In this document: positions 6,201-11,270 of the stretch, one piece after another
How the letters are laid out: each line of letters starts with the position of its first letter
Numbering within the stretch: position 1 is the first letter of the stretch
Assembly: GCA_005223375.1 (NCBI GenBank)
Contig: RXOD01006031.1
Location: 1-11,552 of the forward strand
Direction of reading: 5' to 3'
DNA: 11,552 bases
Origin: Amoebophrya sp. AT5.2
Lineage: Eukaryota > Sar > Dinophyceae > Syndiniales > Amoebophryaceae
Program-made: the position numbers and the translations under genes
The notes under the pieces: generated by a model
What the model saw: the letters and a program-made list of their open reading frames with translations, nothing else
What the model was told of the DNA's origin: nothing
Databases searched by the model: none

Positions 6201-9019
6201 ACAACTACAACTACTACGGGGGCGGGTACAACCAGCAACAGCAATATGCAGCTTCCGCAGGAGGTGCTGGAAGTGGTGCGCAGGGTGGTGGGCGTGATCA
6301 AGTTGGGAAGGGCGGAGCAGAACAGCAGAAGGGCGCCACACCGGGGAAAGCCGCAAGCGCCGCGGCGGCCGCGGGCTCCGGTGGCGACGGAAATGCCAGC
6401 ACCAAACCGGCTGGAGCCGGAGCTGCCGGGGTCGCCGGAACAAGTGGCAACGTCGGAAGCGGCAACGCTATCAACGCAACGACGCCGAGGACGACAGGAG
6501 AAACGCCTGCGAATTTGAAGCGAACGATCTCTTTGTGCGACGCGTTGGATATGACGCCCCGCACGAGCGCGGCCGCCGCAGGCGCGTCGAAGCCCGCGCG
6601 GCCCGCGAACAAGACACCCACGCAGAAGCCGGAGACACAACCGCGACACGAAGTCCAAAACGTCCTCTCCAACGAGGACTGCGACGGCCTACAGGCGCTC
6701 TGGGAGAAGTACTGTTTGAACATTCATACATAGATAAAGACTTATAGCATGGTACTAGGGGTACGGGTAGAAGTACTCGTAGAAGTTGCTCCAACATCAT
6801 TATCTCTATCAGTTCAGCAGTATATTTTCATCTGGGACCACTGGGTATGCTGAACACAGGCACCGGCGCAACTTCGGTGAGAGCGGCGGTGGCAAACACG
6901 GCAAGTCCCCGTCGAAGCCACAGATGCTCAAGTCTGAGTACGGTCTTTTTTTTGACCTCTGCCAGAAGGTCGTGCAAGCTATGGCGGACTGCTACCAGAC
7001 GCCCCTCGTGCTCGACCACGCCACCATCTCGGCCACCAACGTGCAGGGCCACAAGCGCCACGCCGATTGTCTTGAGTACGGCGTCTTCTTCCCGAAGAAA
7101 GACTGGGAGGCCGGAGCAACGAACACTACTACGACGACCACGAGCACGACGGCGTCTATACCCAGGGATGGACTGGCCGTCGTGGCAAACTCCCAGTTTC
7201 AAAGGAAAGGTCTCGTCTCCGTGCAACCGGACCCCGCGCGCGAGGCCGAGATCGGAGGTTGGGAAGCGCAAAAGCCGCAGCTGGCAGCGGCGCGCAACGA
7301 AAAGGCCGTCGTCATGTGGAAAGGAAATTCAACCGAACACCGTACCATTTACAGTTTCTCTGCTAAGAGAAGGAACTTGGGGCGTTTTCCTATGCTCGAG
7401 GTTCCCGACTCTGCCTGACGGAGAGGATCTTGTTTCAAATGTGCAGCCGGTTATTTGATGTGCTTTGCTACTTATAGTGATACTGATAGCATCTTTTTTT
7501 ATGAACTAGAACTCAGCGCCGCAGGATAAACATCATCATATCAACATCTTTAACAATTCAGGTAACTATTCCTGCTCCGTGAACTTAGTGGCGCCCGCGG
7601 GTTGGACCGGCGGAGAAGTGCGGTTCTTCGACGCACTGCACGCCGAGACCCCGGCCGCCACATACAAAGCCGACCGCGGCTGCGGAGTTACCTTCTGCGG
7701 AAACGCGGTGCACGACGTCACGCCCGTTACGCAGGGCTTCCACCTCTGCCTGCTTGTATAAACCTGATTTCATCTTCTACTTCTTCACTTTTCGTTGTCT
7801 AGTACTGAGCAGCGTTGGCATTTGGTTTCGTGCATCAATCTATTTGTCATGATCCTTCATCACGACCTTCTGCCTTCGGAACCAATCTCAGGTGTGGACC
7901 CGCGCTTCTTGTGTGAGTTGCCCGGCAAAGGCGCAGAAAACGCCTTACTTCCGGCCCGGCACCGGAGACGCCGTGTGGCTGTTGCTGGCGGATTTGAGCC
8001 CGACGCAGAAGTCCCAGGTGTGCCACCCTCAACGGAGCGAGAAAGGCATTTTCCTTTCGAAAAAAAAAAAAAATTTGCCTGTGCTGCAGATCCGCGCGGA
8101 AGAAGGGGACGAAGAAATCATCGTCGACAGTGTAGAAATGCCCAGCCAGCAGGACACGCCGCCTGCTCCGCAGCCTTCCACCACGCATCTGCAGGAAAAG
8201 CAGAAAAAAGTGCAGCAGAAGGAGAAACACCCGCCGCAGAAACGGCTGCAACAAAAGCAGGAGCAGGAGCAGACGAAAGAACAAGGAGCGCAGCAAATGT
8301 TAAAACAGCAGATGAAGCAACAATCTTCGCAGCAGAAGCAGCAGGAGAAACCGAAGCGGCAGAAAGGTGATGCTCAGGACGGGAGTGAGCCCGAAGAAAC
8401 GCGGAAGAGAACAAAATCAAAGGCAGAGCAGAAAGAACAACAAGTCGCAAGCCAGCCTGGTGCCGCACCGAGCAGAAGTACTGTGAACGCTGTAAGTGTA
8501 ACACCCCCGTCCCCGGGCGCTAGCGCTACCACAAAACCACCGCGGGATGAAGCAGCAGCTGCCGTTGCAACGAGCTGTGAAACTGCAAACGCGGACACGA
8601 AGAGCTGCAGCACCCCAATATTAAACCCGCGATCCAAGTCGAAGGACCAGGAGATAGAGGCGCAACTACTAGAGCAAGCAGGTACGCACGACGTGCAATC
8701 GCAATCGCAAACGCAGACCCCTGTGATCTCGACTGGCAAGACGACGGCTGAACCTGAACAACAATTCATTGAGGAAAACAAAGGGGAGCAAGTGAAGTCG
8801 TGTGCCGCCACTCCGTCGGATCAGAGCAGCGGTTTCCTTTCTCAAGCCGCGGTGGAGGCTCAGGACCTCTGCAAAAACGTCGTGAGGTCGCTCGTCAGCA
8901 AGTGGTCGTCGCCGAAATCTGTTAGCACCAGCGAGCAGGGGGATGCTGCTGTTGGTGCTGAGAAAGGCTCGCAGGCGGATGCCACTACTGGTGATAGTGT
9001 CGTGGGGGAGAAAGAATGA
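3097..9019 (+). CDS. 2OG-Fe(II) oxygenase, prolyl-3-hydroxylase-like, with giant disordered N-terminus; seven-exon model
   Basis: Proposed join: 3097-3293, 3384-3795, 3932-5216, 5433-6708, 6821-7341, 7562-7755, 7892-9019. This gives 5013 nt, or 1670 residues plus stop, with intron phases 2,0,1,2,1,0 all closing. Residues 1-1040 are low complexity: a Pro6 run at 83-88, then Ala/Gly-rich, then Gly/Ser/Asn/Tyr/Gln-rich. Residues about 1041-1305 resemble the C-terminal catalytic domain of leprecan/prolyl-3-hydroxylases. The sequence begins VLSNEDC, then a GY turn and a helix SEYGLFFDLCQKVV. The iron ligands are H1137 and D1139 (RHADC). The strand RNYSCSVNL and GWTGGEVRFF follow, then the third ligand H1281 (AVHDVTPVTQG) and LLVW. 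The family uses Fe(II), O2 and 2-oxoglutarate to hydroxylate a protein residue. The 2OG-anchoring Arg at H+10 is replaced by His 1291. The tail of about 370 residues is Gln/Lys-rich with NLS-like basic clusters, which suggests a nuclear or nucleocytoplasmic rather than a secretory protein (no signal peptide at the ATG). An alternative is two genes split at the 5217-5432 interruption, with a new start at ATG 5438. Confidence 0.65.
3294..3383 (+). other. Oxygenase gene intron 1 (90 bp)
   Basis: The ends are GTAAAA and TTCTAG. The body is AT-rich with an in-frame stop when read through. A perfect inverted repeat AAAAGCA-TT-TGCTTTT (3297-3312) starts three bases after the donor GT. A second one, ATTGAT/ATCAAT, lies downstream at about 3326-3344. 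The 16-mer at 3345-3360 recurs in intron 5. The downstream exon starts with GT, so the border can slide. Confidence 0.7.
3384..3795 (+). CDS. Oxygenase gene exon 2
   Basis: One base completes the Gly codon, followed by 137 codons with Pro6 (residues 83-88) and EDEEQ. It also carries two similar short blocks, VEVNGSFFVPV and IEVNGMMVY, an internal EVNG duplication. The exon ends at ATGATG before GTACCA, in phase 0. The frame stays open to 3954, but GC content drops right after 3795 and the next coding block is in another frame. The function of this segment is unknown. Confidence 0.65.
3796..3931 (+). other. Oxygenase gene intron 2 (136 bp)
   Basis: The ends are GTACCA and CCACAG. It contains a T7 tract soon after the donor and several small inverted repeats: GTGGC-AC-GCCAC at 3857-3868, CCTC/GAGG at 3871-3882, and TACTTT/AAAGTA at 3891-3909. 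Phase 0 on both sides supports the choice. The nearby GT at 3857 would break the frame with this acceptor. Confidence 0.65.
3932..5216 (+). CDS. Oxygenase gene exon 3
   Basis: It encodes residues 204-631. The first ~95 residues are the least repetitive part of the N-terminus: residues about 237-298 include SLRDKIASAQGAGYVKN, then MADPNVQKNG and AETYDKIFGSLVIDRG. They could be a small folded or helical element of unknown family. From residue ~300 on the sequence is Ala/Gly/Ser/Gln-rich with basic patches (KKDPQGGKSASRK, KRGQDLRKRSNRS). It contains a short palindromic run TGTACATGTACA around 4370-4390, coding VHVHV. The exon ends near 5213, 5216 or 5225. All three donors (GTGGTA, GTATTG, GTGAAG) keep phase 1, so the protein differs only by 1-4 residues. 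Beyond this point the GC content falls and a TAG ends the frame at 5374. Confidence 0.65.
5217..5432 (+). other. Oxygenase gene intron 3 (216 bp)
   Basis: The interval is AT-rich between two GC-rich coding blocks of the same frame and holds several in-frame stops (TAG 5372-5374, TGA 5393-5395). The acceptor is CAACCAG at 5432. The exon that follows begins GTAATATG, so GGTA occurs at both borders when the 5217 donor is used. The alternative reading is a gene boundary, with a stop at 5374 and a new start at ATG 5438, only 63 bp apart. Confidence 0.55.
5433..6708 (+). CDS. Oxygenase gene exon 4
   Basis: It encodes residues 632-1056. The bulk is prion-like low complexity: a Gly/Ser/Asn/Thr-rich composition, a Thr/Asn/Lys/Ser repeat (NTNTKNTNTKN, about 5730-5760), and a Tyr/Asn/Gln-rich block RYNYNYYGGGYNQQQQY near residues 887-903. 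Such composition is typical of condensate-forming or RNA-associated tails in other proteins; here that is only an analogy. The last ~16 residues (NVLSNEDCDGLQALWE) begin the oxygenase domain and resemble the 'L-s-x-E-x-C-x-x-L' entry helix of prolyl hydroxylases. The exon ends at GAGAA before GTACTG, in phase 2. Confidence 0.7.
6709..6820 (+). other. Oxygenase gene intron 4 (112 bp), tandem NAGNAG acceptor
   Basis: The ends are GTACTG and TTCAGCAG. The first in-frame stop (TAG 6731-6733) falls inside. The two adjacent CAG acceptors (6815-6817 and 6818-6820) both keep phase 2 and would insert or omit one Ser. The border tetramer AGTA occurs at both ends (6708-6711 and 6819-6822). GTA-containing short repeats fill 6751-6786. 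Confidence 0.7.
6821..7341 (+). CDS. Oxygenase gene exon 5 with HxD iron ligands
   Basis: It encodes residues 1057-1230. It starts after the tandem CAG acceptors with IFSSGTTGYAEH and contains the helix SEYGLFFDLCQKVV and GHKRHADC (His 1137, Asp 1139). It then holds a Thr-rich insertion (TNTTTTTTSTTAS) and a Trp/Gln/Arg-rich linker. An eight-base T run at 6946-6953 codes Leu-Phe-Phe in frame. The exon ends at CACC before GTACCA, in phase 1, and the split codon CGT gives the family's Arg before N-Y-S. Confidence 0.75.
7342..7561 (+). other. Oxygenase gene intron 5 (220 bp)
   Basis: The ends are GTACCA (identical to the intron 2 donor) and ATTCAG. Read-through stops at TGA 7416-7418. A hairpin TTCTCT-GCTA-AGAGAA lies at 7356-7371, close to the donor, and the 16-mer shared with intron 1 lies at 7456-7471. 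The joined protein recovers the canonical R-x-Y-S strand, which is strong support for both borders. Confidence 0.8.
7562..7755 (+). CDS. Oxygenase gene exon 6 with distal His
   Basis: It encodes residues 1231-1295: NYSCSVNLVAPAGWTGGEVR, then FFDALHAETPAATYKADRG, CGVTFCGNAVHDVTPVTQG and FHLCLL. This is the second half of the double-stranded beta-helix, with GGExxFF, Gly-rich turn and His 1281 (third iron ligand). The residue at H+10, normally Arg or Lys gripping 2-oxoglutarate, is His 1291. The exon ends at CTT before GTATAA, in phase 0. Without splicing the frame stops at 7759. Confidence 0.8.
7756..7891 (+). other. Oxygenase gene intron 6 (136 bp)
   Basis: The ends are GTATAA and TCTCAG, with pyrimidine-rich stretches (ATCTTCTACTTCTTCAC, TTTTCGTTGTC). 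It is phase 0 on both sides. The exon downstream begins GTG, completing LLVW as in the family's ALWF strand. Both intron 2 and this one are 136 bp but share no obvious sequence. Confidence 0.75.
7892..9019 (+). CDS. Oxygenase gene exon 7, end of domain and Gln/Lys-rich tail
   Basis: It encodes residues 1296-1670. The first ~40 residues (VWTRASCVSCPAKAQ...) finish the oxygenase domain. A run of 14 A at 8060-8073 codes Lys4, so frame depends on its exact length. After IRAEEGDEEIIVDS comes a Gln/Lys/Glu-rich stretch (about 8185-8370, e.g. RLQQKQEQEQTKEQ), likely coiled coil or disordered. Basic clusters KPKRQK and RKRTKSK follow, which look like nuclear localisation signals. The rest is Ser/Thr/Gln-rich to TGA 9017-9019. 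A neighbouring frame is also open from 7795 to 8370, but it does not continue the oxygenase domain. Confidence 0.65.
   Translation: MWTRASCVSCPAKAQKTPYFRPGTGDAVWLLLADLSPTQKSQVCHPQRSEKGIFLSKKKKNLPVLQIRAEEGDEEIIVDSVEMPSQQDTPPAPQPSTTHLQEKQKKVQQKEKHPPQKRLQQKQEQEQTKEQGAQQMLKQQMKQQSSQQKQQEKPKRQKGDAQDGSEPEETRKRTKSKAEQKEQQVASQPGAAPSRSTVNAVSVTPPSPGASATTKPPRDEAAAAVATSCETANADTKSCSTPILNPRSKSKDQEIEAQLLEQAGTHDVQSQSQTQTPVISTGKTTAEPEQQFIEENKGEQVKSCAATPSDQSSGFLSQAAVEAQDLCKNVVRSLVSKWSSPKSVSTSEQGDAAVGAEKGSQADATTGDSVVGEKE
8018..8089 (+). other. Candidate in-frame optional intron (72 bp) around a poly-A run
   Basis: GTGTGC at 8018 and TTTGCCTGTGCTGCAG ending 8089 could be spliced. Both sites are phase 0, the length is 24 codons and there is no stop inside, so retention and removal both keep the frame. 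Removal would join ...SPTQKSQ to IRAEEGDEE and delete the A14 tract. The donor differs from the GTA-type donors of the other introns, so it may be ordinary coding sequence. Confidence 0.3.
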
Positions 9020-9038
9020 CGAAGTCGGAGGTAAGTAG

Positions 9039-9602
9039 CTAAATGGCGTTGGCGCGAAAGAAAAGGGGCAAGGGGCCGCAGGGTAGAACCATCTGGTGGG
9101 TTGGGTAGAGGGCAGCGCTGGCGATCAGCAGCTGAGGCGAGGTTTTCGGATGAACAAAAATGGTGGTGCTGCGGGAAGTTGGTGGAACTGCAAATCTCGT
9201 GGCGGTGGAAGGTGGCGTGGCGGGATGAGAGCAAGTGCGTGTAGAAGGACAACTAGAGTCGGAGTCGCTGTCGCCAAACGACTCTTCAACAAATGGAAGT
9301 TGAGCCACTCCACCAGCCAACACTAGAGTCATTGATGGGCCCTCACCAATGTTGATGCACCGTAGTGATAGAACGTCACGGGGAACATGATGAAAACCTC
9401 CAGGAGGCAAGAATAACCTGGGCTGGAAAATCTCAAGCGCTGGAAAACATCTTTTATCGTAGACGGGTTTTCTTTCTTTGACATTGACTTCGATTGGGAA
9501 GCATTCGCAAGATACTCGCTTGATGCGACATTGATCGCACGAAATTGATGAAAAGAGGACGAACAGATGACGATGTGCGGCTCCTACCTCGACGGATCGC
9601 AT
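9039..9602 (-). CDS. Possible small convergent gene, unrecognised
   Basis: An ATG at 9602-9600 opens 187 codons on the minus strand to a TAG at 9041-9039. The frame would fill the spacer neatly, converging on the oxygenase gene with about 20 bp between stops and diverging from the RAD54B-like gene. The middle has protein-like texture: ALEIFQPRLFLPPGGFHHVP, then DVLSLRCINIGEGPSMTLVL and AGGVAQLPFVEESFG. The PPGGFHHVP part is reminiscent of cupin/JmjC-type strands, but I cannot confirm this. Its early Cys cluster (CDQC, CEC) is noted. Third positions are not GC-biased as in the other genes, and the last third is Ser/Thr/Pro-rich, so it may be chance. Confidence 0.3.
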   Translation of the reverse strand: MRSVEVGAAHRHLFVLFSSISCDQCRIKRVSCECFPIEVNVKERKPVYDKRCFPALEIFQPRLFLPPGGFHHVPRDVLSLRCINIGEGPSMTLVLAGGVAQLPFVEESFGDSDSDSSCPSTRTCSHPATPPSTATRFAVPPTSRSTTIFVHPKTSPQLLIASAALYPTHQMVLPCGPLPLFFRANAI

Positions 9603-9629
9603 TTTCGATGGGCGTTTAGAGTTGAGTTC

Positions 9630-9681
9630 GTGATCGACGACGTGATCGATTTGGTGCGGTTTCGACGGAGAAGGTGATCAC
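9630..9681 (+). promoter_or_regulatory. Three GTGATC motifs upstream of the RAD54B-like gene
   Basis: GTGATCGA occurs at 9630-9637 and again at 9642-9649 (12-bp step), and the palindrome GTGATCAC follows at 9674-9681. They lie 145-196 bp before the ATG at 9826, where promoter elements or 5'UTR would be expected. No factor is known to me, so only the repetition is seen. Confidence 0.3.
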
Positions 9682-9825
9682 TTGCTAACTGTCTAGCTTA
9701 CTCAGCGAAGTTTTTCACGAAAACTTGCTCGTGTTCACCAACTGTAGGAACTTCCATCACCAAAGAAACTGCCTTAGACTCGTTGCGCCGTTTGCGGCTT
9801 GCGTCGATCATCCATCGAGAAGACA

Positions 9826-11270
9826 ATGCGTCGTGTCCTTCTAGCACAGGGCAAGCTCTGCCGAGCAGCTGGAGCGCAGGAATCCTGCGCTAGTGCAGGT
9901 TTTAAGCCTATATCCGGAAGCGGACCTCCTCCACCGGGGCCTCCATCCGCGAGTCCCGGTGCTGCTGCAGCCGGACCACTTCCCTCTACAACTTCCTCTT
10001 CCGTACCGCCGTGCTGCACGCGTGCTGTGTATTTCCGCATCCTGTACTCCCCGCAGAGCTACCACCGCAAGAAGAAACTTTTCCAGGACGGGCTGCTAGT
10101 GCTGACTGTGGAAGGTGGGCCGCTAGGCCGTGATACGGAACAGGAAATCCAAAATCCTATTGCGCCCGGCACGCGCATCAAGAAAGCTGAGCTGCGCAAC
10201 GAGCGTGGGGAGCCCGTCCGCCAGTTCCGCGGGTTTACCGACCGCGCGATGACGCTGGAGGGGCTGCGATACCTCGGAAAAGAGGACAATCTCGGTTACC
10301 ACTCGGGCATGTTTCTGGAGCTGGGGGACGAGATATCGGAGGCGGAGTACCTGAGCGGGCAGCTCTTCCTGGCCGATCCGCTCCCGGGGACCGGCGGCGG
10401 AGGCGGCGGGGTTCTCGCGATGCTGGGAAGCAGACTCCCGCGGCCAGCAGTGAACCTGAAGCGACCAGCTGCCGCAGTGTCTACTCGCAGTCTCGGGGGG
10501 ACAAAGAACGCGCCTGGCAGAGCTGACGTTGAGCAGAAACGCGCGGAGGAGCAAGATCGTGCGGATGGAACCGCGGCGCCGCGGCGGGTCCTGTTGCCGT
10601 TGTTGAAGAAACGGAAGCTACTAGCGGCGCCTACAGAAATCGAAATGGAGACAGATGCCGGCGTTGATGTTGCCGGGCGACCGCGACCGGCAGCGCAGGC
10701 TGCGCAAGAACTGCAATGTAGCTGCGCGGTGGCGACAGAAGGGACAGAAAATACTGCCGCGGCGAGAGAGGTTAGCGACCAGCTCGTTGCAGTGGAGAAA
10801 TTTGCGTTCAATTTGCCGCATAACGACGACGCAGCGGTGGACGCTTCTGCCTTAGACGGAATGCATGCTAATTCCGCAACGACCTCTTCCGACGATGCAA
10901 TGAAACAAGAAGGAGGAGCAGCACGTAATTCCACTGCTTTCACGAGCCCTACGACGGACGGTGTATCTAAGGCTGCGACAACGCTTGTGCTTCGTGCTCC
11001 TCGGCAACTGGGTGTTTCCAGTTTTACTCGCCCAGTTCCGCTTCCGCCGCTCGTCCTCGGCACTGCGGATGATTCCGTCCCAGTCGACCCGGCCCTCGCT
11101 GCCAGCCTCCGCCCGCACCAGATTGACGCGCTCCACTTTCTGTACCGGACGTTTTTTGGTACCACCTCCGGCCAGAACGCGAACCCACCCCCCTCGCCCA
11201 CGACGCCAACGCAACTAGCGCAAGCAGCGCCATCAACAGCGTACTCCGGCGTCCTTCTCGCGGACGACAT
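9826..11270 (+). CDS. RAD54/RAD54B-like SNF2 recombination ATPase, N-terminal part (3' partial)
   Basis: The ATG at 9826 (MRRVLLAQGK) is the first in the frame; nine codons upstream are open without ATG. 481 codons plus 2 nt are visible. Residues 1-65 are Ala/Pro/Ser-rich. Residues about 66-180 match a DUF2439/ZGRF1-N-like domain. Residues 184-385 form a low-complexity, partly basic linker (PLLKKRKLL may be an NLS). Residues 387 onward begin the SNF2 core, with VPVDPALAASLRPHQIDALH, FLYRTFF, a Pro/Thr/Ala insertion and GVLLADDM, equivalent to the family's GxxLADEMGLGKT. RAD54-family motors move on duplex DNA and help Rad51 strand exchange in homologous recombination in the nucleus. The next residues GLGKT must lie on an exon beyond the window. 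Placement with RAD54B rather than RAD54 rests on the N-terminal domain and on a TLVLRAP segment resembling its ALVLPRP. An ATRX- or ZGRF1-related protein is less likely. Confidence 0.82.
10021..10371 (+). other. DUF2439 / ZGRF1-like N-terminal domain
   Basis: Residues about 66-182 read RAVYFRILYSPQSYHRKKKL, FQDGLLVLT, then RIKKAELRNERGEPV and SGMFLELGDEISEAEYL. The typical family pattern is a Phe-x-Val-Leu-Tyr-x-x-Gln-x-x-x-Lys-x-Lys-x-x-Gln-Asp-Gly strand, a second strand coding a change 'L-x-D-x-x-G-x', and a late 'x-x-GDEI'. The domain is found at the N-terminus of ZGRF1, Mte1/Dbl2-type proteins and some RAD54-family proteins, and is linked there to D-loop or recombination-intermediate handling. 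Confidence 0.65.
10975..11270 (+). other. Start of SNF2 ATPase core, interrupted inside the Walker A region
   Basis: Residues 384-482 hold LRPHQ (motif Q-like contact at the start of the SNF2 fold), FLYRTFF and GVLLADDM. In RAD54B the equivalent loop between FLY and the Walker A is short. Here about 30 residues rich in Pro, Thr and Ala (PPPSPTTPTQLAQAAPSTA) are inserted. The codon for Met is split after AT, so the next exon must supply G followed by Gly-Leu-Gly-Lys-Thr. Confidence 0.8.

Larger units (their letters stand above)
6659..7906 (+). other. 2-oxoglutarate/Fe(II) oxygenase catalytic domain (genomic span)
   Basis: The domain is spread over exons 4-7. Visible landmarks are the entry helix at 6659 and the helix SEYGLFFDLCQKVVQAMADC at about 6933-6992. 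His is at 7059 and Asp at 7065 (HxD), and the strand with CGT Arg is split by intron 5, giving R-NYSCSVNL. GGEVRFF lies near 7612-7630, the distal His at 7711, His in place of Arg at 7741, and LLVW at the exon 6/7 joint. The best family match from memory is prolyl-3-hydroxylase/leprecan-type (HADNC...RDYSAxLYLN...HGVxxVTxGxR). About 90 residues with a Thr run separate HxD from RNYS, longer than usual. Confidence 0.75.
9020..9825. other. Spacer between oxygenase and RAD54B-like genes
   Basis: The 806 bp hold the 3' end of the oxygenase gene and the 5' region of the next. A GTAAGTAG at 9031, 11 bp after the stop, looks like a donor but has no coding context. The plus strand has no convincing frame. 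The minus strand has one 187-codon open frame described separately. The last 200 bp contain repeated GTGATC motifs. The start of the next gene lies downstream of TTGCGTCGATCATCC. Confidence 0.6.

Noticed and set aside
5448..6518. Plus-strand 356-codon frame overlapping exon 4
   Set aside because: It is Arg/Pro-rich and repetitive, and does not lead into the oxygenase entry helix at 6659; a frame shadow.
5561..6658. Minus-strand open frame of 365 codons
   Set aside because: It is antisense to the Gly/Ser/Asn-rich exon 4, with Arg/Val/Ser runs typical of the reverse complement of repetitive codons. The plus-strand exon is tied to the oxygenase domain by phase.
6847..7458. Plus-strand 203-codon frame over exon 5
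   Set aside because: It lacks the HxD motif and the oxygenase helices that the neighbouring frame shows clearly, and is rich in Arg/Ser/Pro.
7795..8370. Plus-strand 191-codon frame across the A14 run
   Set aside because: It overlaps intron 6 and exon 7 but does not join exon 6 in phase at the acceptor; its Ala/Glu-rich end is a shadow of the Gln/Lys-rich frame.
9031..9038. GTAAGTAG as a coding-intron donor after the oxygenase stop
   Set aside because: It follows the TGA at 9017-9019, and no downstream exon continues the protein; at best it is a 3'UTR intron.
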